Below are positions 48,180 to 60,612 of a stretch of 64,000 nucleotides of DNA, one piece after another. How positions within the stretch are numbered: position 1 is the first letter of the stretch; every line of letters begins with the position of its first letter. Made by a program: the position numbers and the translations under genes. A model generated the notes under the pieces. That model did not search any database. It saw only the letters and a list, made by a program, of their open reading frames with translations, and was not told the origin of the DNA. Origin of the DNA: Chalara sp. BL73 (lineage: Eukaryota; Ascomycota; Leotiomycetes; Helotiales); NCBI GenBank assembly GCA_918026815.1, contig CAKJVC010000092.1, forward strand, positions 62,001 through 126,000, written 5' to 3'.

Positions 48180-49994
48180 AGCCGAGGAGGAATGAGGGGA
48201 CGGCCGTGACTTTAGACTAGTGATACATGTGGAGATATTCGTTTTTGAAGTGGCTACCTTGAATGCTATGGAGAGTAACTGTTTCGAGGAAGAGGTTGTG
48301 CTGTAATGCGTTTCTTTGTGTTGTGCTGAGACACTGTAGTTAGTGATCTAAGGATTTGTGAATACACTCTCTGGAAACCTTTGACCAGTATTTATCGATT
48401 TCACTGGCTATAATATCATTCAAAATGTGATAGTGATCAGGCGGCATGCGTCAAGTAAGGGAATATTTGGAATCACTAACCACTCCCCTCCTCCCGCGAG
48501 GACTTTGGTAATTACGTAGAGGCCGCAATTTCAGGCTGAAATGAGGTCCGGGTTTTCGAACCTGTATCAGCACTAGGCTTGGGCTACGCCCGATCCAGCA
48601 CCCACCGATTATTTTTAAGCCTGGTGGATGGTGAGTTCTAGTTACGTGGAATTTTGTTACCGGTGGGTATGTTATCAGATTCAACACTTAAGTAAGCTTA
48701 ATCTTAAGCAGGAAGACTTATGGCTCACTGACTGGGTTAGATTATACCCCCGAATGAGTCATACCGCCTTGTGTAAAATTCTAGCCAGTATGTATTCGAT
48801 GCTGCACCGATTCTCTCGATGGATTAACAGTACCTGTAAATATCATTAACAACGGGCTGTTGGGTATGAAGAAGGAGGATCTGGTTCCGAGGCTGGCCAG
48901 AGCAGTAAGTCCATTAAAATTAGCAAGGTCCAGTGAAGTCACTAAGAAACGGTATGTTAAACAAGCAGCTCGCCAGCGCAAGATCAAGGCTAATCCACCG
49001 CTTTATCCAAGCTTGTGAATGACTGAGGGAGACTATTAGTCAATTGTAGCATATCTGAGGTCTTGGAAGCGGATTATTGCACTTGTCGTTGCTGGCCATT
49101 CTGACACTGGTGGTATTCCAGTACTCAGAAGTGAAGGCAGCTCATGGAGAGGTTTAGACTTAACCGAACTTGCTAGCCCGGGGAAGCGGGGGAAGGACCT
49201 AGCACTTGTCTTGCGTTTTTCTACTGCTGGAGGAAGGATCGAGTAATGAAAGCGCAACCTAACCATGGACATTGGGCCTCTCCACTCTCGCTATGCAGAT
49301 GAACACGCCAGGTTAAATTCAATTTCTGAGAATTAAACAAAACATTCATGGCTTGAGTAAAAGGACCGGTCATGCCAAAGAGCTTGGTCTCGTGCATGGG
49401 AATTTGTTCGACTTTCATTGTGAAAAAGCAACATGAGACTATATCCGGGTTCATGAATACGAACTAGGAATCACAACAGATGCTCTCCCGGAGAATCTCT
49501 GCCTAGCTCTGAATGTATCATCTCTGCAAGATATTGAATTAGACATATCATGGGCTGAGGTCGCTTTATCTACAGTTATGCGAGAAGATTTACCACACTG
49601 TTCCAAGTGTGGATCACTCCCCCAGCCGGAGTTGTGTGGTTCGGAAAATCACTAGAGCAAACCAACATCACCCATATTCATGAATAGTTCGACAAAGGCT
49701 AGATGGATCTCATGCTGGTCAAGGAAAGATGATGATAATGCATACGAATCTCAGAGACCAAGACTGGTGGTGGCAGCGCAGCCGAGCTTCTACCAGCCAT
49801 GCTGGCTGGATATACGGCCAGTTGGTGAATTATGCTACCAGGCACGATTATTGAGATTTTTGCAGAGCTTTATAGTATAGAAAATAAAATATGGATTATG
49901 GCGTTGTTCAAAATGCCTAGATGCCGAACTCCATGCCTAGGAGACGTCATCTGATATCGAACGGCTCAAGGTGGAGTCATGATCCAGCAGATGT
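48180..49994. other. Intergenic: no supportable gene, possible gene relics
   Basis: Short frames occur on both strands without recognised motifs. The plus-strand frame at about 49,436-49,653 (DYIRVHEYELGITTDALPEN onward, with CSKCGSLPQPELCG) reads like protein but has no start and may be a relic exon. At about 48,545-48,600 the minus strand has a small hairpin (GGGC-GTA-GCCC) followed by GGTTCGAAAAC, which resembles a pol III B box. Confidence 0.4.
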
Positions 49995-51258
49995 TCATGC
50001 TCCTCGCAGGCTATCAATGAAGTCCTGAACTGCAGCCATATCACCCGAGTCTGATCCTGATTCTGCTAATCCCAGTTCAGCTAGCTCTAGCATTGCCCAC
50101 TTTTTAGCTGCGTCTGCCATTCCAGCTTGCTTGCTGAAAACAGCAGCAAGATGATATGCGGTAGGCAAATAATCTAGCAAACCCTCGGCCAAAACCATAT
50201 TAACAAGGGCTTCAGCCTTTTTCATTCTTTTTTCGGCCACCTTAATCTTCTTACTTTCCCGCCCAGCCTTACCCTTCAACTCCTTCATCGTCTCCCCAAT
50301 CATCACTCTTGATTTATCCGTCTCTGGGGAGTTCTGGCAGGCCGAACACTTACACTCAAACCCATATTGCTGCAATCTTGCTGCCCGATCATTTTTCGTT
50401 TTCAGCAATGGAATGTAAGAGACAGTGATCTCCTCTCCAGGTCTAATATCCCTCATCGCATATATTATCCTTTTGGCTCTTTTCTCGCTCCACCAGTTTC
50501 CAGAATTAGGCACACAGTCATGATTGATTCTGGCGATTCTTGGGAAAATCCCAGTATGTGACGTACCGGTATGATATGCGTTGCTGCGGAAACTATACAT
50601 CAGAATCTTGCAATTAGTTTGCGTTTCAAAAATATTTTTAGAGGGTGATACTTCTTTAGGAATCAATTACCCACAAGACATGTTCAGGGACTGCATACAT
50701 GTCTTGAGCAGAGCAGCTAGTAATTCTTTCTGATGTAAATGGTTTCCTTTGAGAAGCTGAACACTTACATGGTGAGAAGATCATGAAGGTGATCTTGATT
50801 GGCTTCTTCAGGGAAGCGAAAATTGTGAAGGGACAGAATTTCTTCCTGGTCGTGTATTTCCAGGGAGTTGTACGCAGACTCGATATCTAGTAGCATATCC
50901 GCGAGGCGAAAGCCCTGGCCTACGGTGAGGTTGGGTAGCGGGATGGTAACAAGAGGGGCTTCGACAATGATTGGTGTTCCACGGTGAATGAAGCGCGTTG
51001 CAAATGCCCCGTATCCTTTGCCGGGGGCGACCATCAGTTCATAGACTAAAGCATTTTATTTAAATCAGCCGGGGTACTGGCGGACCACAAGAATCTGCCA
51101 CGCGTACCTGATATCTCATGGGAACCACTTTGGACATTACAAACACCTGGACCGGTAGCAAAAATTGTAAGACTCCTGGCGGTGCATGCCAGGACAATCT
51201 CGATGAAAAGTGTTGGCCATAATAAGACACTCCAACAAAGGAAGCAGCGCGATATCAT
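49995..51258 (-). CDS. SET-domain protein with a signal-like N-terminus (one intron unresolved)
   Basis: SET domains usually methylate protein lysines. Exon 1 (51258-51108) codes for a hydrophobic leader (MISRCFLCWSVLLWPTLFIE) and joins in frame to exon 2 (51045-50769), giving VYELMVAPGKGYGAFATRFI, the usual SET N-terminal block. The last exon (ending at 49995) carries HTGIFPRIARINHDCVPNSG, the catalytic NHxCxPN motif, then RDIRPGEEITVSYI and a post-SET-like CKCSACQ. Exon 2 ends at the donor at 50768, but no acceptor between there and about 50,640 keeps the expected phase, so the model is incomplete. In addition IFETQ and NAYHTG, normally adjacent, are separated by 13 residues; a 39-base GC-AG intron could remove them. 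Either the intron structure is unusual or the gene is mildly damaged. The last 120 residues are helical and charged. Confidence 0.7.
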
Positions 51259-54200
51259 AACTATTGCTATACTAGCGACTTACAATATTTGTTGTTTTTG
51301 AGGCCGTTTCAGAATGCGGATTCATGTCTGGAACGATTATGTAATCAGGGGCGGTCGAGAACTATGATTCCAGGCACTGAGAGTCATTCCTGCCGAGCCA
51401 TATAACTTGGTAGAAGGTGACACGAGGAATAATTAATGATTATTCGAGCTATTACCCTTATATTTCCTTACCAAGGAGCCATTCACGTAACTAGAATGAC
51501 ACAACCAACTTTCAAAACTATCATTAAAACTTCGCCCTGAGACCTCTTGAGTACAAATTATCAAAGTGAAAAGTGCTTGATTCCTTTTCTAATGAGACAA
51601 AACGAGTATATATACATATTGCAGGCTGAGACCAAACCTATTCTGTACAGTGATCACATGACAGTTCACGTGACACATATGGCCTACAACACAAATCGCC
51701 TAGAGACGGAAAAGCCTCTAATCTTTGCGTCTATAATCCTAGCATGCATCACTTTAGCTGCATACTGAGGCAGTTCAGAGAGCGTGCGACCAGCTTATCA
51801 TGCCTCTTTTGTACTGTGACATTCAACCCCTGGATATCTTTTGTCTTCGTAAGGGATTCATCAATCTACTTCTAGTCAGTCAATTTTCGAGTAAACCAAG
51901 AGAGGGTCATACTAGAGTTTTTGTTTTCAGAAAACCTATGGTAGCACTGACATCCTGTCCGTCGTAGCCCTCGGTTGTCAGCCCCTGATCTACGTTAAGC
52001 ATCTAAAAGGCCGTAAAATCGGCTTCGAGAGTAATAGATATGTGTTGGTGCAGAAATCCTGCAAAGGAGCTAATACTGGAGGATTTCTTGGTCGGTTAAG
52101 TTCATCCATCGGAATTTCCCCCTAGGAAGAGTCTAATGATGAATCGGCGATAACCTAGCGTGAACTTCCAGGCGTTAATGGTGGCACTCTACTCCAACAC
52201 CCGACATCATGCCCCAGGAGTATTTTTTGTCTCAAATTGGGCCATTGAGGTCCATACAAACTATTCATATTCAAGATAACGTTTTCTTGTAATTCTTCAG
52301 GGTCTTGATTTCAGTCCTGAATTTTGGGGTATAAGTACCTGTAGGAAGTAGGGGTTTTACGGATCCACATACGACCCATCGGGTCACGTGGTCCGCACAA
52401 CCCCCATTTTGTAGAATCTAGAGTAGAACCTAATACAACAACAATCATTACCATATCCATCAAGAGCAAGAGCGTGGCCTACAAAGTAGAGCTGCGCCTT
52501 TTGCCCCGTGGAAGGTAAGCCCGTGATACCAACAGTACCGAAAAGATTTGAAAGACTTGAAAGATTAAGAACTTGGCGAGGCATAGAAACCACATTGAAT
52601 ATCCCCAGAGAATCGTGATTTTAACAGGGGCGGCGGCGGCGCGGCAACTCGTCGGCTTGCTTGAGAGAATACGCAAAAGTACTATAATGATCCGGACTTA
52701 GGTCGGCGAAGATGTCCCGTCATCGCGTTCTCGTGTCTGACTAGGAAATTATACTCCTGCTTGCTCATGAGACATTCTAAACTAGGGATATTTACACCAT
52801 ATACTCTCAATATATCCTAAAGTTATTCATGAATAACCGGAGAAGAGTGGCTTGCATGCGGAAAGGCTAGATTTACGGGATGAATTGCCTAGAATTGCAA
52901 AAGCGGATCGAACGCTACGAAGTGGAGGAGAAATGCCCCCAAGATCCGCCAACTATGGTGTGAACTATGTTGTGAATGCCTTCAGTCGACGGGCTACTGA
53001 TGACGGTACTGGCAACACTGTTAGAACTGGTTGGCTTAGTCAAGGCAGAGTACTTGGAAGTCCAGTTAGCATGGTACAGTCATTATTATGTATCTAATAC
53101 TAACAGAGTGCGACTTGAAATTCGGATATGCCAGTTGAGCGTTTGTATTTTCGAGATTAGGCCACCTGCTAAGAACCGGCTGTAGGTGGAGCTGGCTGTA
53201 GGAAACTGGCTTCCGTTGTGCGGCAAGTGAAATCTGTATATCAGGAGTAGATTAGGTACATTCTGGAGTCAAATTTGGAATCGTAACCATGATTATTCGA
53301 GCGCTTACGAAGAATGGCATGCGTTGATCAGAGACTAAGCCTTAATATGGAATCCGCAGATTATATATTGCGACGATATGCTTTTCGAGAAGTCGGGAAG
53401 GGTAAGTTAGTTTTCGCAATGATATGAGCATGCGTTTCCAGGAATTTCCGTAAAAAGGTCCTCCACGAGCACACAAGAAACCTATTGCGCATCCTTTTCA
53501 AGGTACTTCAAATGGCGCAAGGCAAGGACGATACCGTGTTGGAGATATTATCGAGTCTGCGGAAAATTGGATATCTGAACTATTTCGTGGAGCCACCTAC
53601 AAATTAATGTGAGTGGAGTATACAGGAAGCCTGGCGTCAACGCCTTGGAGTATGCGGGCTTCCATAGATGCCTTATGAGGCCATGGTATGCTAAGCGTGT
53701 GCGGTCGCAAGAAAATCACCACTCACCGGATATTTGACAATAGGACTGAGAGTTGCTCTCCAAACCCGCCTGAAACGAAGGTAACGCTGTGCTTTCGCTA
53801 CATAGCCTGCCGCGATGACTCTGATGGGTGATACATTCAAGTGGAGGAATGTCTTGTGCATGAAAGGAAAAGCTCCTTGTCAGAAGAATGTATAGACGAG
53901 GCAGTATATATCATTGCTCAGCCCAGATTCGTAGTCAATCTTCCCCGACTTCAGGCACGCATGCAGAAAGGCAGCCATCAGGAAATCAGGCCTGCCTATG
54001 GATGCCATAAGTGATGAAGGATCCATTCCACGTGGGATACCAGAGCATTGGGGGGCCTAGAAGGTTGATTGCTCTAGAATCGATGGAGGCAGCTGATATA
54101 ATGGCTAAGCTGATCAGGAATATACAGTACTCAAAAAATCCTAATTATCACATATTACTAGTGATCTTTATAAACCTTTGGTTTCTACAAAAGTCTTGCT

Positions 54201-56618
54201 TGAAAACAGTGATGTCATTTGTGATCTAACTTATGTATTAACAGCGATATGTAGTCGATGGCTAAGAGTGAATCGAATGAGCATTGCGACAGTGAAAGCT
54301 GCATTGAAATGGCACGCCCACACACCAGGAAGTAAGAATTTAAGGGGTGACCATGTATATTGAGTTTCCTTCCATATCTTTTACCAACATTGGATTTATC
54401 AATTAGCAGTATATAAACGAGAATTTATGGTGTTACGAGACTACCATACTTGTGGTGTGTTGTCCAGTGTCATGTGCGATAAACCTAGAGAAGCCATCGT
54501 ATATGCATGTAACCGGTAATATCTAGGTCTTCACTCATTTGAACGGCTGCTTTTCGAATGTGCGAACTTGCTGATGTATTAAGGGCTGTTGATTTCGAAT
54601 GACTCACGAAACATGTGGGATCCAGGCTCGAACATCTTAATATGCTGAGATGCCAACAATATACTGCACCTGTGTAATCTCTGAGCTAGCTATTCACACC
54701 TGAGGCAACATAGAAGAATTTCATCGGTCAATCAAAAGTCCCTAGAGAGATCGCGTTTTTGGAGGTGCTGGGCGGGTTCCGGGAAGTCTAGTGTATATCA
54801 CGTGACTGAAGAACATAGTCCTCGTAGTTAAAATGTGGATGGAGAAGATAATATTGTTGCAATGTGGAACTAGATGAAAGCGTCATCTAGTATCTGGTAT
54901 TATCCAAAGCTCCAACTTCAGTAATGCGCCTTCATGCCTAAGCTCGTTCGACACGTATTTGCCGTGAATCTTGGAGTGATTGTTTGCATGTGAAGAAAGA
55001 ATCTTGGATGATATCGCAGTTGGCAGCTGCTCATTTGTTGGGCTTGGCCCTGGCTGATAGGCATAAGATATTGAGTCAAAATTGACAAGCCATATATAAC
55101 AATACATGGTGTCGCACTTCAACTATCCGATGGGCGCTTAGCCGTGTTAAGTTGTGTGCCTCACGTGTTTGGGGTAGGGTTATTGTTGATATTGGTTTCG
55201 TACTTTTTACGGGCCAGGTTGCGATGGCGGGGTACATTAGTCACCGCGACTGTGAAGGATGCTCGCACGACATCACGATGCGGATCATCATTATCCTCAA
55301 AACTATCATCACCCTTTCCCTCCACGAAAACGACATGGGCAACGGGAAGGCTAAAAGATTGAAAGATAAGAGATTCCGGCTTCTGAGTGGCTTGACAACG
55401 TTGCGGACTCTAAAGTTCCCCAGAGTAAACCAGTCAAAAGGAAGATATTTGTCGTGGTTTACGTATGACTTTGCTCTTGCTTTGCTTGATTGAGTTTTGT
55501 AGTGTCAAAGCCGTGAATCCACCACGAGTAATGCGGTAATGCTACAGGGTTTCCAGGGTTCCCAGGGCCTCGCAGGGGCCATCGACAGACCGTAGAGGGG
55601 GTCCCAACGCTGAAAAGTAGTTTTGCTTACCAATGGCAACTCACTGCCCAGCACCAACCAGTGTCCCCCATTTTACCCGTCGCATTACCCACTAACCCCC
55701 AGCTAGCACTGGTGGTACTGGTGGTTACTGTACCCTTGGGCGTATCAGCCTCCCACCTCCACCCCAAATACGGATTGATCATGACAAAATTATCTCCAGA
55801 TCGATGCCTCACCTAGGCCGGTTCTCACCTGCAAAACCCCCTTAGCGTGGCTATAACTACCGCAACCGTCCGGACCTCCACTATTTAGGATTCCATTACC
55901 AACTAGATGGACACACAGCCCTCACAAGCCAAATCCACTAACTCACGTTTCCCTTATCGCAAGAAAGGGCAGGATGCCTCTGCTCACCTACATTCCGGAA
56001 TGCGATGATTCAAGGCACGGTGAGGTAGGTTCTCCCACGCACATCTTCTCTTCTTAGCCATCTCTATCTACTGCTTATCATTTGCGCGCTTTGGCGATTT
56101 TTACTGCAGATCTGCCGCTACAACTTTGGCCTCTGCAGCCCGCGCTTTTCTTATTTCTCAGATCAAGACTGGCAGAACAGCCTCCTCCCTCTATTCCACC
56201 TCAAATCTCTGTGAATCCGCACAGTCATAGATATCGAGCACAAGTGATTAAGGGTATTTACAATCCTAATGAGAGCCCTTTATTGCTGGATACCAAGCAC
56301 GCGAGCACACATCTGATTCCTTATCTTACGTCCGCCGCCATCTGTAGTTGCAGGTTTATCTGGCTGCGATAAGCCATTCCCCCAACTACACTTTTACCAG
56401 CCCTCCGGTGGAGAGTTTCCTCGGAGCCAGTAGAATTTTCACGTCATATCATTTATCTGCTGGACCTGCTATATCGAGCTTTTCTGCATTAGCAAGAGCA
56501 GCTGGCACCCAGGATTTGGAGGTTCGGAGCCAACCGTTGGAGAGCTTGCTGGTCACCGGCCCGTTACAGGTTTCTCCTATCTGGTGGATAAAGCAACCTC
56601 ATTTGAGGCTCCTGGGTC
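51259..56618. other. 5.4-kb gene-poor interval, including the tamA upstream region
   Basis: No gene can be supported. Short frames are spread over both strands and have no domain pattern. Two fragments look protein-like: the minus-strand stretch near 52,384-52,600 (LNLSSLSNLFGTVGITGLPS) and the plus-strand stretch near 53,480-53,608 (DTVLEILSSLRKIGYLNYF), perhaps relics of decayed genes. Composition is normal, not AT-rich, so RIP is not the cause. From about 55,500 onward, CT- and CA-rich sequence probably belongs to the tamA promoter and a long leader, which contains upstream open frames. Confidence 0.4.
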
Positions 56619-59147
56619 ATGTCTACTCCATCTGCCATTGCCCGGTCGGCACCTATCGCCATAGCGGCTCGAAGACCACATCCAGAAGTCTCCTGTGTCA
56701 ACGGCAGAGACATACACCTCTCAACCAGTATGAGCAGTACTGCATCTGCGGATTCTGGATCGAATATTCGAACTCGGAAAGATCGGCCATGCGATGCTTG
56801 TCGAAGAAGGAAGAGCCGGTGTGTGATACATGAAGGGCAGCAGAGCTGTAATTTGTGCCAGTTTCATAGCCAGGAGTGTACATTTGTGCAGAGCCCGCAA
56901 CCAAGGAAGAGAAAGTTGAATACAGAAGGCAAGGAGGAATCATCCGCCAAAAGGAGGTAGGTACAAGTAGATTAACACACTCTGTTCTGGTGCTGCACCG
57001 TTTCGGCGTTGCCTGTGACGACATTCATGAATTATGTACTAATCAAATGATAGGTCTCCAGATCGAATGGATGAAAGACAAGATCGGTTTCGCGAATCCA
57101 GTACCTCGAATAGTGGAGCGACAAATTCATTGATAGAAGAAATGGCAAACATTGGTGGGCCGACAATGTTGAAACGGACCTTAGGTCTGCAGAGTGACCG
57201 TTACAGTCAATATATTGGACCCACTACCGACTTCGAGCCGTCCTTAATCGATCTCTCGTCATTTGATCCTCAAGACGAGAGTCTGCTATCGAGGGGGACT
57301 TTGCGTAAGGTTTGCGACGTGGATACTTTTCTGATGCTGCCTGATTATAATACGCCTGGTCATGAGCACGTTCTCGAGGACGCCGATGCAATTGAAGCTA
57401 TAGTTGCGCCACATGGATTGGCACTCATTGAGTTATACTTCAGAATTATTCATCCCAGTTTCCCTATCCTGCAGAAGACAGTATTTTATGAGAAGTACAA
57501 CAGATCACATCGTGAATTCTCGCCCCCAATCCTTGCGGCCGTTTACATTCTTGCAATAAACTGGTGGGATCATAGCGAAGAGCTCGTTAAGGTACCAAAA
57601 CCAAATCTAAGAGAGTTGGAACGTTTGGCACGTGCTACTTTAGCGGACGCTATGTATCGACCAAAACTCTCAACTGTGCAGGCGGGCTTACTGCTCTCAC
57701 AACGCCCAGAAGGAGACCAATGGGCACCAACAGCGCAACTTGTCGCAATTGGTCAAGAACTCGGTTTACATCTTGACTGTACATCCTGGAAGATTCCAGC
57801 ATGGGAACGCGGTTTGCGTAAGCGCCTCGCATGGGCGTTATATATGCAAGGTCAGCGTTTTTATGCTTTAGTACATCAACAGAATTATGCCTTGGGCATG
57901 AAGACATATCCACAGTATTACCTTAGCAACAGGAAGTCTCTTCATATCTGACTAACGGTCTTACACATCTTTTAGCTTCAACCGAAACTACATGCTAACA
58001 ATGTCAAACAGATAAATGGGGCTCATTAGTGCACGGTAGACCATCACATATTTTTGCATCTAATTGGGGTGTAAAATCGATTGCCTCGAGTGACTTTCCT
58101 GACAACGAATTTGATGAGACGGACTCGGAAGATCTTGTTGAACATGAACGAGGGAGTATACTCTTCACTCAGATGATAGTTCTGTCGCAAATCCTCGCCG
58201 AAGTTCTTGAGACTTTCTATACGCTTCAGGCTATGAGAACCGTTGATTCCGCAGGGGCACAAGGAACGCATCTAATTCTTCAACTTGCAAAGCCCGTGCA
58301 ACTGAAGCTCAAGGAGTGGTATGCAGCTTTACCAACCTGTTTGCGAATGGATTCCACCTCACCTATAATCACATCAAACTCAAGTAGACTCTCTTCGATT
58401 GGCTTCCTCCATCTTGCCTATTTTGCCACAGAAATAACCCTCCACCGACGCATTATTCGCTCCCTCGACCATACCCCATCGTCTCCCACAGCAAGTCCAA
58501 AACCCTCTCTTGATCCATATATCTTAAATATCTGCCGTTCAGCAGCTAAAACTCGACTGATCTCTGCTATGGACTTTGTAAACCGTTTAACCACGTCCCA
58601 TTTACGAGCATTCTGGTATTTCGCCTCGAAAACTAATTTTGCATTGATTGGCACATTTGGAAGCTTGCTATGGGCAACGGCCCCGGGGCGGGAAGAAGCT
58701 GAGTGGTATCGAAGGCGTCTAGGTGAATATCGTTGGACCTTAGGCGTATCATGTAAGGGGGGGAACGGGCGTCTGACAGAGTTTGCGATTGGGATGTTGG
58801 ACACGTCCACCGGTTTGCTGAAAGCACTGCCTGAGAAGCCGACATTGAGCAGAGTTAGTAGTGAAGTTGATACTCTCGCCAATGGAAACAGGACTCAAAG
58901 AAGTCTAGGCGAGGGCTACGGCTATGGAAGTTATGGCGGCAGCACTGGCTTTGGTATCGAGGGATCGAGAAGCGATGGGGGTCTCATTGAAGATACGGAA
59001 GGGTATGGGCTGAGGACTAGCGGACTGGTTAGTCCTAGCACTAGTGTGAGCAGTAGTGGCACCTCTGGCGCAGGACTGGAGGCTTATACAGTTCCTGCTC
59101 CTGGATATAAGGTTCAGAGTGGTGACAGGCGTGACAGGCCGTATTGA
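56619..59147 (+). CDS. tamA: Zn2Cys6 transcription regulator of the TamA/Dal81 family, 756 aa
   Basis: Nuclear regulator of nitrogen-source utilisation; in Aspergillus TamA and yeast Dal81 act as co-activators with pathway-specific factors, and the zinc cluster is dispensable for some functions. Three exons (56619-56956, 57054-57850, 58012-59147) join in frame to 756 codons. The zinc cluster is at residues 58-87 with Cys 58, 61, 68, 77, 80 and 87 (CDACRRRKSRC...CNLCQFHSQEC). The family block GLQSDRYSQYIGPTTDFEP follows, then the fungal regulatory middle-homology region: IVAPHGLALIELYFRIIHPS, REFSPPILAAVYILAINWW, GQELGLHLDC and RKRLAWALYMQ, joined across intron 2 to DKWGSLVHGRPSHIF. The tail is rich in Gly and Ser. 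Intron donors are GTAGGT and GTCAGC. The ATG chosen is the first in frame; a longer 5' exon cannot be excluded. Confidence 0.92.
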
Positions 59148-60612
59148 AAAGGTTGGGAATTATTGGTGATAGCCTTCGACTAGACCAAGAAATTGGAGGT
59201 CGAAGGTTGTGTAGAGCACTTCACCTATCATGTATGGAAAAAATGATTACAAATCTATGCTATTTTGAATCTATAATTCCTCTACCGACAGAACTTTATG
59301 GATCTCATAAGACAGAAAGAGCGAGATCACCATGCATCATATCGCCAGTGTATTGCGCCTTCAGCCCTCGACCGCCGATAATTCTGCCCCTTGTATGTTT
59401 GGTGAATATGTTGAACTAGATATATGATTTAATGGAGCATTATGAATGAAATTGACACGTATTTGGGCGCGGGGCGGATGAACTCCTATTGGGAATTGCA
59501 AATAGAAAAATAACTCTGCTGGATTAGGCAAGATTTTCTGTAGCTGGGCGAAACGTCTCTAGCAATGCGGTAACACATAGAACAATAAGTAATCTTGGAG
59601 CTCTTGTAGTTAGATAATCTCGCAAAAACCCCGAAATAAGATGAACACAAGCACACCAGATCCCTTTGAGATTTGTCATGATAGTCTGTTGAATGATAGC
59701 GAGTCTCCCTGGTGAAGATTGTCTATTCGGGGTGGTGTAGTTGCTCTCCATAGCAACCAAATGCCTCATGTACTAGTAGGCAAGCCCTTTCAAAAGTTCG
59801 TCTGATTCAGTGCGCCTCTATTGAATGAGCGCCATTTCCCAAACACCATGTTGGCAGATTCCTCGAGCATGAGCAATCTTGATTCTTCTCGTGTTTGTGA
59901 CTGATAAGATTGCAGAGAGGCAGCCCATAGGGCCGGCTTATTCGTAGTCGCATATATTGCTTCTTTATTTCCTCTTTCTTCAATCGGAAAGTGGAGCAAT
60001 AACTATTTTATCGTCAGCAAGGTGTTTCTAGGCCTTGCTGGTCAAACAGCCATATTAACTGAATCCTTTAACCTCCTGCTAGAGTTATTACTAGTCAGGT
60101 ACGCGATTTGTGCAGTGTGGGGGGCTAGTCAATGGGAAGGGAAAACAATGACAGGGAAAGCAGCAACATTGCCGTCATGCTAGTTAAAGTGACATGCAGG
60201 CGGAAGGAGGTAATTTGTGGGGGACACAACCACGTGGGACCGTTGAACAGGTAACAGAATTTAGGTACAGGCAACTTGGAGGTGCAGGTGGGGGTTGCAG
60301 GTAATAAGGTTGCAGACACAGCTGTGAAGCCTCAGATTTTCTATCTATCTATTAGACTATTTTGACCTTCTTATATTGTCGTCGAGGAGCTTTTCCAGAA
60401 ACACCAGATACAAGACCCATCAAGGGTTGCCTTGGGAGCAAAGAGGACTCGATGAAAGAAACCAAAACGTATTCAAGAAGAATAGATGACATCGCCTCGA
60501 CACGGGAGCCATCGGGTACGTTCGCGAGACCCAGCCGCGAACGTTGGGGACCTATCTTACTTTCCAAGCATTAAATGAAAACATTAAGGCGTTGTTAGAT
60601 GTGGTCGCATCC
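59148..60612. other. Intergenic: convergent 3' flanks of tamA and the aldolase-like gene
   Basis: The genes on both sides converge here. Short frames on both strands have no family resemblance. No repeat or RNA gene was recognised. Confidence 0.55.

Noticed and set aside
56348..56833. Plus-strand 161-codon open frame overlapping the start of tamA
   Set aside because: It is out of frame with the zinc-cluster exon and has no domain or plausible splice partner; at most it is an upstream frame in the leader.
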